DNA from: Pararhizobium polonicum
Lineage (GTDB): Bacteria; Pseudomonadota; Alphaproteobacteria; Rhizobiales; Rhizobiaceae
Assembly: GCF_001687365.1 (NCBI RefSeq)
Contig: NZ_LGLV01000010.1
Location: 186,001 to 250,000 of the forward strand
Direction: 5' to 3'
DNA: 64,000 nt
Positions 41,182 through 50,713 of this stretch are shown here, piece after piece. The translations under genes and the position numbers were made by a program. The notes beneath the pieces are model-generated. The model did not search any database, was not told the origin of the DNA, and saw only the letters and a program-made list of their open reading frames with translations. Every line of letters begins with the position of its first letter. Positions within the stretch are counted from its first letter, which is position 1.

Positions 41182-41604
41182 ATGCTGAAACTTGCGCTGT
41201 TTCTGTCATGCTCCTGCGTGCTGATCGATACGGCTTCGGTCTCGATGGTTGCGGCAGATACCGTGCCGGCTGCGCTGGTGGGCACGTGGCTGGCCGAGGA
41301 TATCGGCGGCCGGGGCGTCATCGATGATCTGCAGACAACGCTCGAAATCAACGACGATGGCACCTATTCGGGGTTTGCGGGCTGCAACAGCTATACAGGC
41401 ATCTTCAACCTGAAGGACAACGTCATCACCTTCGGTCCGGCCGGCGCCACACGCAAGATGTGCGTGCCGGCGGTGATGGACCAGGAGACGAAGTTCTTCG
41501 ATGCCCTGAGGACGCGGCTGTCCTGGAAAATTGAAGACACCAAGCTGGTGCTGGCGAGGCCCGATTCGAGCCTCGCCCTGCGGCTGGCTGCGCAGGGACG
41601 TTGA
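41182..41604 (+). CDS. META-domain (HslJ-like) secreted protein
   Basis: A 140-aa protein with a signal-like N-terminus (cut probably near AADT) and one META/HslJ domain, marked by LVGTWLAED, GCNSYTG and the late strand TRLSWKIED. These domains occur in envelope proteins of uncertain role. The ATG at 41182 has GGAAAGG at a fair distance; an ATG three codons upstream sits right against that site. It converges on the monooxygenase gene with only four bases between the stops. Confidence 0.78.
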   Translation: MLKLALFLSCSCVLIDTASVSMVAADTVPAALVGTWLAEDIGGRGVIDDLQTTLEINDDGTYSGFAGCNSYTGIFNLKDNVITFGPAGATRKMCVPAVMDQETKFFDALRTRLSWKIEDTKLVLARPDSSLALRLAAQGR

Positions 41605-41608
41605 CGGC

Positions 41609-43006
41609 TCAGCCGCGCGCCGCCAGCTTTACCGGATCCTGTGGCAAGTGGCGGTAGCCGGCGCCCGGATGCGGTGCGACAAGGCGGGGGCCTCCGCCGA
41701 ACAGTTTTTCGCGCAGCGTGCCCTTGGCGTAATCCTTCTTGTAGACGCCGCGCTTCTGCAGTTCCGGCACCAGCAGGTCGACCGCATCCTCGAAGCTTTC
41801 CGGGGTCACCGCGTAAGCGAGATTGAAGCCGTCGACATCGGTATCCTCGACCCATTCCTGCAGGAGATCGGCGACCGTCTGCGGCGAGCCGACGAAGACC
41901 GGGCCAAAGCCGCCGATGCCGACCCAGTCGGCCATTTCCCGCACGCTCCAGATCTTGTCGGGATCGATGGTGGTGAAGGTCTCGACAGCCGATTGCACCG
42001 CGTTGGTGTGGCGGTGGCGCAGCGGTTCGTCGGGCGAGAACTGGCCGAAGTCGATGCCGGTCCAGCCGGAGATCAGCGCCTGTGCGCCCTCATAGGAAAC
42101 ATATTTGCGGTAGTCGTCGAATTTCTTCTTTGCCTCCGCATCGGTTTCGCCGAGAATGACGGTCTGCAGGTTGAAGGCGAGAATGTTGCGCGGGTTGCGG
42201 CCGGCTTTCTCGGCTGCCTCACGGACATTGGCGACGTAGCGCTTCAGCACCGGCTTGGATGGTGCTGCGACGAAGATGCATTCCGCATGGGCGCCGGCGA
42301 AATCCTTGCCCCTGCTTGATGCACCGGCCTGGTAGAGCACCGGCGTGCGCTGCGGCGAGGGTTCGCTCAGGTGAATGCCGGGCACGGTGAAATGTTTGCC
42401 GGCGTGATGGATCGGGTGAACCTTTTCCGGATGGGTGAAGATGCCGCTGTCGCGGTCGCGCACCACGGCGTCCTCTTCCCAGCTTCCCTCCCAGAGCTTG
42501 TAGCAGACTTCCAGATATTCCTCGGCGAGGTCGTAGCGGTCGTCATGCTTGGTCTGGCTTGCCTGGCCGATATTCTGTGCGCCGCTGTTGAGATAGGAGG
42601 TAACGATGTTCCAGCCGACGCGGCCTTTGGTCAGATGATCGAGCGTCGAGAGGCGGCGGGCGAAGGTATAGGGATGCTCGAAGGACAGCGATGCGGTGAG
42701 GCCGAAGCCGAGATGTTCGGTCACATAGGCCATGGTCGGAACGAGCTGTAGGGGATCGTTGACCGGAACCTGGGTGGAATGGCGCAGGGCCGCATCGACA
42801 TTGCCGTTCAGGACGTCGTAGACGCCGAGCACGTCGGCGAGGAACAGGCCATCGAACTTGCCGCGCTCCAGCGTCTTTGCCAGATGCACCCAGTAGTCGA
42901 GATCCTTGTATTTCCACGACTGGTCGCGCGGATGCCGCCAGAGGCCCGGCGACTGGTGGCCGACGCAGTTCATGTCGAAGGCGTTCAGCCTGATTTCGCG
43001 GCTCAT
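41609..43006 (-). CDS. FMN-dependent monooxygenase of the NtaA/SnaA/DszA family
   Basis: Two-component flavin monooxygenase (465 aa) of the bacterial luciferase-like fold. Members oxidise nitrilotriacetate, pristinamycin and dibenzothiophene sulfone, and need reduced FMN from a separate reductase. Visible features are the RLNAFDMNCVGHQSPGLW start, the FDGLFLADVLG strand and GRVGWNIVTSYL. AAGGAAA precedes the ATG. It is the last gene of a unit with a sugar-type ABC importer, so it should act on what that importer brings in. Neighbouring SfnB-like genes suggest organosulfur. No flavin reductase is in the window. Confidence 0.9.
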   Translation of the reverse strand: MSREIRLNAFDMNCVGHQSPGLWRHPRDQSWKYKDLDYWVHLAKTLERGKFDGLFLADVLGVYDVLNGNVDAALRHSTQVPVNDPLQLVPTMAYVTEHLGFGLTASLSFEHPYTFARRLSTLDHLTKGRVGWNIVTSYLNSGAQNIGQASQTKHDDRYDLAEEYLEVCYKLWEGSWEEDAVVRDRDSGIFTHPEKVHPIHHAGKHFTVPGIHLSEPSPQRTPVLYQAGASSRGKDFAGAHAECIFVAAPSKPVLKRYVANVREAAEKAGRNPRNILAFNLQTVILGETDAEAKKKFDDYRKYVSYEGAQALISGWTGIDFGQFSPDEPLRHRHTNAVQSAVETFTTIDPDKIWSVREMADWVGIGGFGPVFVGSPQTVADLLQEWVEDTDVDGFNLAYAVTPESFEDAVDLLVPELQKRGVYKKDYAKGTLREKLFGGGPRLVAPHPGAGYRHLPQDPVKLAARG

Positions 43007-43028
43007 GTCTTATTTCCTTGTCTTGATG

Positions 43029-44027
43029 TCAGGCCGTTGCCTTGCGCCTGTTGATGAAGCTCAGCGCAAGCACGGCAAAGATCAGCAGTCCGGTCCCGAC
43101 CTGCTGCCAGTAGAAGTTCAGCCCGGTCAAAAGCAGGCCGTTGGCGACAATGCTGAGCAGCAGCACGCCGAGAACGGTGCCGGCCACATTCGGACGGCCG
43201 AGCCGGGAGAGCGTCGTGCCGATGAAGGTGGCGCCGATGGCGTTGAGCAGGAAGGCGTTGCCGGAAGAGGGGATGTAGACGGTCACCGTCGCCGACAGGA
43301 TCAGCCCCGCGACGGCGGCGATCAGGCCGACGAGAATGAAGGCGATCGCGACATGGGCACGCGCGGTAATGCCGGAATAGCGCACGACGCTCGGCTGGAT
43401 GCCGATGGCGAGTGCGACACGGCCGAAGCGGGCGCGGGTCAGGATGACAGTGGCGGTCACGATGATGATGGCGGCGATGACGAGCGGAACGGGAATGCCG
43501 GCGATCGCGCCGCGGCCGAGAAAGCGGAAGGCTTCCGGCACGCCTGATGGAGGCAGATAGACTGGATTGCCGCCATTGGTCAGAAGCTGCTGGATGCTGC
43601 GGCCGATGAACAGTGTGCCGAGGGTTCCGAGAAACGGCGAAATGCCGATACCGGAAATCAGGATGGCGTTGAACGCGCCGACGGCTGCTCCCGCGCCCAA
43701 CCCGGCCAATGCCGCGATGACGACGGGTTGTCCGGCAAGCACCAGCGAGACGAAGGCGAAACTGGCGAAATCGACCGCCGTGCCGACCGACAGATCGATG
43801 CCGCCAACCGAGACGGCAAAGGTCATGGCGATGGCGACGATGGCCAGCAGCGTGAAGTTGTTGACGAGGATGCTCTGGAGGTTGGCGATCGTAAGGAACG
43901 TCGGAGCCGCGAAGGAAAAGGCGGCAAAGACGGCGACGAGCGCCAGCACCAGCGCGTTGTTGACGATCGCGCCGATAATGGCGCGCGGCAGGCCGGATGT
44001 CTCGATTGGGGAGGTCTGCAGGGTCAT
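43029..44027 (-). CDS. Ribose-type ABC transporter permease (importer 1)
   Basis: RbsC-type permease (332 aa) with about nine or ten membrane segments. The family motif GGIDLSVGT and the late FLLNAIGATFIGTTL are present. The ATG at 44027 follows GGAGG, which overlaps the end of the preceding permease gene. It works with the permease at 44030-45073 as the channel pair of importer 1 and is followed 22 bases on by the monooxygenase gene. Confidence 0.9.
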   Translation of the reverse strand: MTLQTSPIETSGLPRAIIGAIVNNALVLALVAVFAAFSFAAPTFLTIANLQSILVNNFTLLAIVAIAMTFAVSVGGIDLSVGTAVDFASFAFVSLVLAGQPVVIAALAGLGAGAAVGAFNAILISGIGISPFLGTLGTLFIGRSIQQLLTNGGNPVYLPPSGVPEAFRFLGRGAIAGIPVPLVIAAIIIVTATVILTRARFGRVALAIGIQPSVVRYSGITARAHVAIAFILVGLIAAVAGLILSATVTVYIPSSGNAFLLNAIGATFIGTTLSRLGRPNVAGTVLGVLLLSIVANGLLLTGLNFYWQQVGTGLLIFAVLALSFINRRKATA

Positions 44028-44029
44028 GA

Positions 44030-45073
44030 TCAGGCCTCCTGCCTGCGCAGCAGCGTCGTGGCGGAAACGACGAGCAGGATGAGAAGCCCCTGGACGCCGC
44101 TGACCAGCACACTGGAAATGTTGAGAAGCTGGAAGCCGTTGACGAGGAAGCCGACGAACAGCGTGGAGAGAAGCGTGCCGATCACGGTCGGCACCAGTCG
44201 TCGTGAGAAGACCGAGCCGAGCAGGGCGGTGACCACCACCGGCAGCAGCATTTCGCCGGACCCGGTGGTGCTGCCGCTGAGATTGGAGACCGACAGAATG
44301 CCGGCAAACCCGCCACACAGGCCGCTGGCGACGAAAGCGCCGGCAAGCAGCCGGCGGACAGGCAGGCCGGCGGCGCGGGCGGCATCGGGAAATTCACCGA
44401 CCGCGTAGAGCCGAAGTCCAGTCGGGGTATATTGCACGATCGCGGCGGCGATCAGCGTGAAGACGAGCAGCACATAGGCGAGCGCCGGAATGCCGAACGG
44501 GCCGGATGATGAAAGGGCCGTCAGGAGCGGGGTCGAGGCCGGGATGACGGTATTCTGCGTCAGCACCAACTCAAGGCCGGCGACGATGTTCATCACGGCA
44601 AGTGTCGCCAACAGCGGCACGATGCCCGCGCCGACGACGGCGATGGCGTTGACCAGACCGATCAAGCCGCCGGTGAGCAGGGCTGCCGCGACGGCGGTTG
44701 TGTCGCCATAGCCGAGCTGGGCAACCGTCGCGTAGACGGCGGCGCTCAGCCCCATGTTGGCGGCCAGCGACAGGTCGATGCCGCCGGTGACGACATTGGA
44801 GCCGCCGGCGATCAGGACGACAGTCAGGCCGATGGCCAGCACGCCGGAAATGGCCGACTGGCCGAGCACGTTGCCGATATTGCCGACGCTGAGAAAATAA
44901 GGTGCCGTTGCCGAAAAAACGAGAAGGATGGCGACGAACGCGATCAGCGATCCGGCACGCAGCGCTGTTGCGGCCAGATTGGCGCCTCGGCCCGATCGGC
45001 CTTTGTCTGAACGGAATGTGGATTCATCCGGTTCGAAATGGATGGTGGGCGCGAGCTGGATGTCAACCGACAT
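44030..45073 (-). CDS. Ribose-type ABC transporter permease (importer 1)
   Basis: Second RbsC-type permease (347 aa) of importer 1. It has a charged cytoplasmic start, about ten membrane segments and the GGIDLSLAAN motif. The ATG at 45073 overlaps the end of the ATPase gene by 11 bases. Two different permease genes in one unit suggest a heterodimeric channel, unlike the homodimer of the classical ribose system. Confidence 0.9.
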   Translation of the reverse strand: MSVDIQLAPTIHFEPDESTFRSDKGRSGRGANLAATALRAGSLIAFVAILLVFSATAPYFLSVGNIGNVLGQSAISGVLAIGLTVVLIAGGSNVVTGGIDLSLAANMGLSAAVYATVAQLGYGDTTAVAAALLTGGLIGLVNAIAVVGAGIVPLLATLAVMNIVAGLELVLTQNTVIPASTPLLTALSSSGPFGIPALAYVLLVFTLIAAAIVQYTPTGLRLYAVGEFPDAARAAGLPVRRLLAGAFVASGLCGGFAGILSVSNLSGSTTGSGEMLLPVVVTALLGSVFSRRLVPTVIGTLLSTLFVGFLVNGFQLLNISSVLVSGVQGLLILLVVSATTLLRRQEA

Positions 45074-46607
45074 GGCGGAGCGTCTCCGAAGATCCGGTGG
45101 ATGTGGCAAGAACCTCGTCCGGCGAGGTCTCGGAAGAAATGAACTCGCGCACGACATGGCCGCGGAAAAGCACGAGGATGCGATCGGTGATGCCGATCAG
45201 CTCCGGCAGGTCGGACGAGAGCACGATGATGCCGGCACCGCGGGCGGCGAGGTCGCCGATCAGGTTGTAGATTTCGACTTTCGAGCCGATATCGACGCCG
45301 ACCGTGGGCTCATCGAGCAGATAGACCTCGGAATGGCGGCTCAGCCATTTGGCGATCGCCACCTTCTGCTGGTTGCCGCCCGAGAGCGTGCGCACGAGCG
45401 CATCCCTGCCTGCCGTCTTGATTTCAAGGCGGCGGATCAGCTCGTCCGCTTCGCGCCGCTCGTCGCCGAAATCGAGGAAGCCGAGGCGGGTGAAGCGTCT
45501 GAGCGACGACAGGGTGATGTTTTCCGAAACGCTCAGGTCCAGCGCCACGCCATTGCCGCGCCGGTCTTCCGGCACAAGCGCCACATGCCGATCGACGGAC
45601 TGGGCCGGGTTGACCGAACGCACGGCCTTGCCGTCGATCTCGATCTGTCCGGAGGTGGCGGTTTCGAGGCCGAACAGCGTGCGGATCAGTTCCTTGGCAC
45701 CGGAGCCGAGCAGCCCCGTAAGGCCGAGCACTTCACCCCGGCGCAGGGTGAGCGAGACGTCCTGATATTTTCCGCGCGCCGAAAGGCGATCGAGGGTCAG
45801 GATATCCTTGCCGAGTGCGACGCTGCGCTTGGGAAACATGTCCGCGATGTCGCGCGCCACCATCAGCCGCGCGATGGCGGTGGCCGATGTTTCGCTGAGC
45901 GCGAGCGTCGCGACGTCCTCGCCGTTGCGCAGGACCGTGACGTGATCGCACAGTTCCTCGATCTCGTTGAGGTAATGCGAGATGTAGATAATCGTCACGC
46001 CTTCGGCGCGCAGGCGGCGGATCAGCCGGAAGAGGATATCCGCCTCGCGGCGCACAAGGGCTGCCGTCGGCTCGTCGAACACCAGAACCTTCGGCTGGTC
46101 GAGCAGCGCGCGGGTGATCTGCACGATCTGCTTCTCGGCGGTGGAGAGTTCGCTGATCAGGGCGCTGTTGGGCAGCCTGACGCCGAAATAATCATCGAGG
46201 ATTTCGCCGGCGCGGCGCTGCATCAGCCGCCGGTCGAGAAAGGGCGTGCCGGCGATACGCGGCTCGCGCCCGAGGAACAGCGCCTCGCCGACGGTGAAGG
46301 TCGGCACCAGCAGGCGGTCCTGATGGATGAAATGGATGCCGAGCTCCTCGACCCGGTGCGGGGTGAGCCTGTCATAGGTCTGGCCATCGATCTCGATGCG
46401 GCCTTCGTCGGGCTGGTGCAGGCCAGCCAGCAGCTTGATCAGCGTTGATTTGCCGGCACCGTTCTGGCCGACGAGGCCGTGAACCGTGCCGCGACGGACG
46501 CGCAATGAGGCACCGCTCAGGGCTTGGGCTCCGTCGAAACGCTTGACGATGCGCTCGAGATGAATGGCATCGCCGCTTCTGTCTGCGGCTGGTGAAGCTG
46601 CGCTCAT
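45063..46607 (-). CDS. Ribose-type ABC transporter ATP-binding protein (importer 1)
   Basis: RbsA/MglA-type protein (514 aa) with two fused ATPase domains. The first has Walker A GQNGAGKST, a variant signature LSTAEKQ and Walker B LVFDEPT. The second has a degenerate Walker A (GLLGSGAKE) but an intact LSGGNQQK and LLDEPTVGVD. This split, with one working site per motif type, is normal for the family. It lies between the binding-protein gene and the two permeases. Confidence 0.93.
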   Translation of the reverse strand: MSAASPAADRSGDAIHLERIVKRFDGAQALSGASLRVRRGTVHGLVGQNGAGKSTLIKLLAGLHQPDEGRIEIDGQTYDRLTPHRVEELGIHFIHQDRLLVPTFTVGEALFLGREPRIAGTPFLDRRLMQRRAGEILDDYFGVRLPNSALISELSTAEKQIVQITRALLDQPKVLVFDEPTAALVRREADILFRLIRRLRAEGVTIIYISHYLNEIEELCDHVTVLRNGEDVATLALSETSATAIARLMVARDIADMFPKRSVALGKDILTLDRLSARGKYQDVSLTLRRGEVLGLTGLLGSGAKELIRTLFGLETATSGQIEIDGKAVRSVNPAQSVDRHVALVPEDRRGNGVALDLSVSENITLSSLRRFTRLGFLDFGDERREADELIRRLEIKTAGRDALVRTLSGGNQQKVAIAKWLSRHSEVYLLDEPTVGVDIGSKVEIYNLIGDLAARGAGIIVLSSDLPELIGITDRILVLFRGHVVREFISSETSPDEVLATSTGSSETLRHVG

Positions 46608-46688
46608 GACATGTCCGTCCTGCTGGTCGATCTGGATCAGAAGAGGCGATCCGGAGAGAGCCCGGATCGCCCGATTGCGGTGCGCGTG

Positions 46689-47702
46689 TCAGCCGATGCC
46701 GAGTTTCTTGCTGACCTCGTTGACGTTGGCCTTGTTGGCGAGGAGCGCCGGGACATAGGTTTCGCGCGGCAGGGTCTGGCCGGCGAGCAGGCGGGCGACA
46801 TTCTGGATCGCCGTGCGGCCGATTTCGGCCGGCTGCTGGGCAACGTCGGCGCCAGCCGGCGAGTTCGGATCGGCAACGAGCTGCAGCACTTCCGGACTGC
46901 CGTCGACGCCATAGGTGCGGATTTCGGTGCGGCCGGCCGCAGCCAGGGCCTGCGTCGCGCCAAGCTGGGGAATATCCCAGGCCGACCAGATCGCCTTGAT
47001 CGAGCCCTTCTCCGGATATTTGTTGAGCAGGGCTGTGATCTGCGTGAAGGCGTCCTGCACGGTGTTCGGAATGACGTCGCGCAGTTCCGGCTCAAGGATT
47101 TTCACCTTGGGGAAATATTTCACGACATTGACCAGCTGGTCGTAGCGGATGGCGCAGGGCGTCACGCCGTAGAAGCCGTTGAAGACGACGATATTGCCTT
47201 CGCCGCCGATATCGGACACCAGCTGCAGGGCCAGATCCTTGCCGATGCCCCAGTTGTCGGAGGTGGTGTTGTTGATCGAATTGGTCGAGCCGACATCGAC
47301 GGTCAGCACCGGAATGCCGGCATCGCGCGCCTTCTTCAGCCAGGGGTCGATGACACTCAGCGTGCCGAGGATCTGGACGATCGCATCCGGCTTCTGGGCG
47401 ATCAGCGTCTGAAGCTGGGATACGAGCTTGCCGTCGTTGCGGCCGGCATCGACTGCGATCGGCTCGCCGCCGAGCCGCTTCACTTCCTCGATTTGGGCAT
47501 TGTAGGCCTGCAGGTCGAAGAAGTGGTCGGTGCCGGTGGCGCTGATGGCGATGCGCTTGCCCTTCAGCGAAAGCTCCTCGTCCGCCGCTGCTGCCGTCCG
47601 GCTGCCGATGAGGCTGGCGCCGGCGAGTGCTGCGCCTGCCACTGCCGAGAGTTTCAACAGGTCACGGCGTCCAACGCCTTGTCCCGACTTTTCCTGTTCC
47701 AT
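46689..47702 (-). CDS. Substrate-binding protein of importer 1, Tat-exported
   Basis: Periplasmic binding protein (337 aa) of the ribose/galactose type. The N-terminus carries a twin-arginine signal (GRRDLLKLSAV, residues 11-21), with a cut likely near Ala40. The body shows IVQILGTLSVIDP and VLTVDVGSTNS, with DNWGIGKDLA between the lobes. Export by Tat implies folding in the cytoplasm, unusual among sugar-binding proteins. AAGGGA precedes the ATG. It is the first gene of the five-gene unit ending in the monooxygenase. Its leader holds the repeated GTCTAT motif. Confidence 0.9.
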   Translation of the reverse strand: MEQEKSGQGVGRRDLLKLSAVAGAALAGASLIGSRTAAAADEELSLKGKRIAISATGTDHFFDLQAYNAQIEEVKRLGGEPIAVDAGRNDGKLVSQLQTLIAQKPDAIVQILGTLSVIDPWLKKARDAGIPVLTVDVGSTNSINNTTSDNWGIGKDLALQLVSDIGGEGNIVVFNGFYGVTPCAIRYDQLVNVVKYFPKVKILEPELRDVIPNTVQDAFTQITALLNKYPEKGSIKAIWSAWDIPQLGATQALAAAGRTEIRTYGVDGSPEVLQLVADPNSPAGADVAQQPAEIGRTAIQNVARLLAGQTLPRETYVPALLANKANVNEVSKKLGIG

Positions 47703-47727
47703 GACACATCCCTTGTGAGAAAATAAT

Positions 47728-47750
47728 GTCTATAGAATAAGTCTATTAAC
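47728..47750 (-). promoter_or_regulatory. Repeated GTCTAT motif upstream of importer 1
   Basis: GTCTATAGAATAA is followed at once by GTCTATTAAC (47728-47750, read on the plus strand), a 13-base period. It lies 26-48 bases before the binding-protein start. Related sequence precedes importer 2, both SfnB-like units and the flavoprotein, suggesting one regulator. Confidence 0.5.
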
Positions 47751-47819
47751 GGCCGTGCCGAGAAAGGAATTTCCAAAGAAGGTGGCCGTGCCGGAAAACT
47801 TGATGTCCTGCGCGCGCCA

Positions 47820-48878
47820 TCAGGCATTGTTGCGTCCAAGCCCGTAGGTGAGCGCGAGCGCTCCCACCAGCACGGCGCCCTTGACGAAGTCCTGCGTGTA
47901 GTAGGGCGCATTGAGCATGGTGAGGCCATTGAGCAGGACGCCGACGAAGACGGCGCCGACGATGGCGCCGAGAACGTTCGGCCGGCGCTTTCCAAGCACC
48001 GCGAATCCGATCAGCGCCGCGGCGACGGCATCCATCAGCAGCGAACCGCCGGAGGAGACATCACCGCGCCCGACGCGGGCGGCGATGACGATGCCGCCAA
48101 GCGATGCGAGCGTGCCGGAGATGACATAGGCAAGCACCTTCAACCTTGCGGTCGAGGCACCGGCCAGCCGCGTCGCCACCTCGTTTCCGCCCGTGGCAAA
48201 CAGCAGGCGGCCGATACGGGTGTGCTCGGTCAGGACATACAGGGCGATGGCGACGAGAGCCATCAGCACGACGGAGACAGGGACGGTGCCGAACAGGCTG
48301 GCGCGGCCGATCAGCAGGAATGCGGGATCGTAGGCGCCGGTGGCTGTCGTTCCATCCGGCAGGATCAGCCCGGCGGAGATGGAGCGGCCGGCGGTCGGGA
48401 TCAGCTGCAGGCCGGAAAGGAGAAACATCATCGACAGCGTGGCGAGAAGATCGGGAACCTTGAGACGGACGATCAGGAAGGCGTTGACGAGGCCGACAAG
48501 CGCGCCGAAGGCAAGCACCAGCGGCACGGTCGTAACGGCATCCAGCCCCCAGACGATCATCGCGTAGCTTGCCGCCATGACGCTGGAGGCGGCAACCGCG
48601 CCGATCGAAAGGTCGAAGCCGCCGACGGCCAGCGTGACGGTGACGCCCGCGCCCAGAATCGCAACCACGGCAACCGCCTGAAGAATGCTCATCAGGTTGC
48701 CGATATTGGCGAAGGCGGGTTCGGCGGCGGTAAAGCCCAGCAGGAGCGCGGCCAGCAGGATGAAGACGGCGCCGGATCGAAGCGCGGCGCTGAGGCTGGA
48801 AAGCCAATGGATTGTCTCGCCCTTTGCCGTGGCGCTGCGCGCCGGCGGAGACAGGCTTTCGTCATTGATCGAGGTCAT
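47820..48878 (-). CDS. Ribose-type ABC transporter permease (importer 2)
   Basis: RbsC-type permease (352 aa), with about ten membrane segments and the GGFDLSIGAV motif. The ATG at 48878 overlaps the ATPase stop codon (ATGA). Only one permease gene is present for this importer, so it probably forms a homodimer. The matching binding protein is probably the gene at 50714-51760, read the other way. Confidence 0.9.
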   Translation of the reverse strand: MTSINDESLSPPARSATAKGETIHWLSSLSAALRSGAVFILLAALLLGFTAAEPAFANIGNLMSILQAVAVVAILGAGVTVTLAVGGFDLSIGAVAASSVMAASYAMIVWGLDAVTTVPLVLAFGALVGLVNAFLIVRLKVPDLLATLSMMFLLSGLQLIPTAGRSISAGLILPDGTTATGAYDPAFLLIGRASLFGTVPVSVVLMALVAIALYVLTEHTRIGRLLFATGGNEVATRLAGASTARLKVLAYVISGTLASLGGIVIAARVGRGDVSSGGSLLMDAVAAALIGFAVLGKRRPNVLGAIVGAVFVGVLLNGLTMLNAPYYTQDFVKGAVLVGALALTYGLGRNNA

Positions 48879-50353
48879 GCGTGAATTCCTTGGGAAACGG
48901 CAGATGGCCCGTGCGGCGCCGGGACGAGGCTGTGATGGTCGATGACGAGGATGCGGTCGGCGACCTCGTACGCCTCTTCCGGGTCGGAGGTGGCGATCAG
49001 CGTGGCGCGGTCGCTCCGTCCGCGGATCGCCTGGATGATGTCGTGGCGGGCGCCGACATCGACGCCCTGGAACGGTTCGTCGAGCAGCAGAAGGCGGCTC
49101 GGCTCGGCTTCCCAGCGGGCAAGCACCACCTTTTGCTGGTTGCCGCCGGAGAGCGAGGCGATCGGGGCCTGCGGGCCGGATGCCTTGATGCGCAGGCGGG
49201 CTATGGCCTTTTCCGCCTCGCGTTGCTCCCGGCCGCCGAACAGCAAGCCATGCGGATACCATTTGGCGAGGTGCGGAAGGCTGATGGTGGCCGCCAGCGA
49301 ACTGCCCGGCCAATTCGCCGGCATCAGCGAGGAGCGATGCCGGTCCTCTGCCGCCATGGCGACCCCGGCTGCAATCGCCTGAGCCGGCGTTTCCGGTCGG
49401 TGAGCCTGTCCATTAAGCAACATATGGCCGGACGCAAGGCGGCCAGCGCCGAAGATTGCCGACAGGAGGCGGCTTTTCCCCGCTCCGAGCACGCCGGTGA
49501 TCGCAACCACTTCACCCGTATGAATGGCGAGATCGAAGGGAGTTGAATCCGGCAGCAGCCGTGCGCCGCGCATTTCGAAAACAGGCGCGCCCCCGGCAAT
49601 CCGGATATCCGGTCGTGCCGATTGCAGCTTGCGGCCGATCATCGTTTCGATCGCGGCGGAAAAATCGATGGGTCGCCGGAACGCGCCGGCAATCACGCCG
49701 CCGCGCATGACCAGCGCCCGGTCGGCGATTGCTTCCAGGTCGGCGGTGCGGTGCGAAATGTAGAGAATGGCAAGGCCGCCATCGCGCAGGCGCTTGAGAA
49801 TATCGAACAGGCGGCGGCTTTCCTCGATCGACAGGCTCGCGGTCGGCTCGTCGAGGATGAGCAGTTCCGCCTTGTTGGCAAGCGCGCGGGCAATGGCCAC
49901 CAGCTGTCGGTCGGCAGCGGACAGATCGGCGAAATCACGGTCCAGCGGCAGCTCGAACCCGGCGGTGTCAAGGATTGCCCGGGCTTGCCGCCGGATGCCG
50001 GAACGGGACACGAAAAAGGGCCGGCCGCGCTCTGCAAAGCGGGTGAGCAGCAGCGTATCGGCGACGGAAAGCCCCGGAGCGCCAACCAGGTCGGTCGATT
50101 GATGGACGGTAACGACGCCGGCAGCGGCGGCCTCGGCGGGGGTTCGGGGCGTATAGGGCTGCTGCTTCAGGGTGATCGTGCCGCTACCGGCCGGCAGCAC
50201 GCCGGAAAGGATCTTCACCAGTGTCGATTTGCCCGCGCCGTTCGCTCCCATCAGGGCGACGATCTCGCCGGCATCGATCGTCAAGGTCGCGCCGGAGAGC
50301 GCGCGGGTGGGGCCGAAACTGCGGCTGAGCGCATCGATGTGTAGCAGCGGCAT
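48875..50353 (-). CDS. Ribose-type ABC transporter ATP-binding protein (importer 2)
   Basis: Two-domain ATPase (492 aa) of the RbsA type. The first domain has GANGAGKST, the signature region LSAADRQ and LLILDEPTASLS. The second has GVLGAGKSR, LSGGNQQK and LLLLDEPFQGVD. It heads the two-gene unit with the importer 2 permease and is divergent from the importer 2 binding protein across a 360-base leader. GTCTAT-type repeats lie about 26 bases before its start. Confidence 0.92.
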   Translation of the reverse strand: MPLLHIDALSRSFGPTRALSGATLTIDAGEIVALMGANGAGKSTLVKILSGVLPAGSGTITLKQQPYTPRTPAEAAAAGVVTVHQSTDLVGAPGLSVADTLLLTRFAERGRPFFVSRSGIRRQARAILDTAGFELPLDRDFADLSAADRQLVAIARALANKAELLILDEPTASLSIEESRRLFDILKRLRDGGLAILYISHRTADLEAIADRALVMRGGVIAGAFRRPIDFSAAIETMIGRKLQSARPDIRIAGGAPVFEMRGARLLPDSTPFDLAIHTGEVVAITGVLGAGKSRLLSAIFGAGRLASGHMLLNGQAHRPETPAQAIAAGVAMAAEDRHRSSLMPANWPGSSLAATISLPHLAKWYPHGLLFGGREQREAEKAIARLRIKASGPQAPIASLSGGNQQKVVLARWEAEPSRLLLLDEPFQGVDVGARHDIIQAIRGRSDRATLIATSDPEEAYEVADRILVIDHHSLVPAPHGPSAVSQGIHA

Positions 50354-50713
50354 GGGTCGGCATTCCGATATCGTTATTGTCTATATAATTTGTCATATAT
50401 TTGGGATTGGCGACAGCCGTATGGGGAGAACAGCTTTGCGAAGTAGTGGCAGCCGGGGCAATTTCTTTGCGGATGGCCGGGCTGCGGCGGAATGTTCGCG
50501 TGGAGCCTCCGCACATCGGTGACGCCCATTCGCTTCGGCAAAACTTTGCCGTGCAGGTTGGTTTCGGCGAAACAGCATTCTCCCTGACCGGTGAAAATGG
50601 CATCAATTACTCTATTAAATTTATGGATTGAATATCTAATAGGCGATGCGTCCCGAGGAGGGCAGGCAGCCGCCGGGAGACGCGACCGATTGTCCTCAGA
50701 AGGAATGCGTTCC
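50354..50713. other. Divergent control region of importer 2
   Basis: No gene is supported in these 360 bases. The two ends are AT-rich and the middle is ordinary GC-rich sequence. Promoters for the ATPase gene (left) and the binding-protein gene (right) should lie here, each beside a GTCTAT- or CTCTAT-type motif (50379-50399 and about 50610-50640). Confidence 0.55.
50379..50399 (-). promoter_or_regulatory. Repeated GTCTAT motif upstream of importer 2
   Basis: GTCTATATAATTT then GTCATATA (50379-50399) again gives a 13-base period, like the site before importer 1. It sits 26-46 bases upstream of the ATPase start at 50353. Confidence 0.5.
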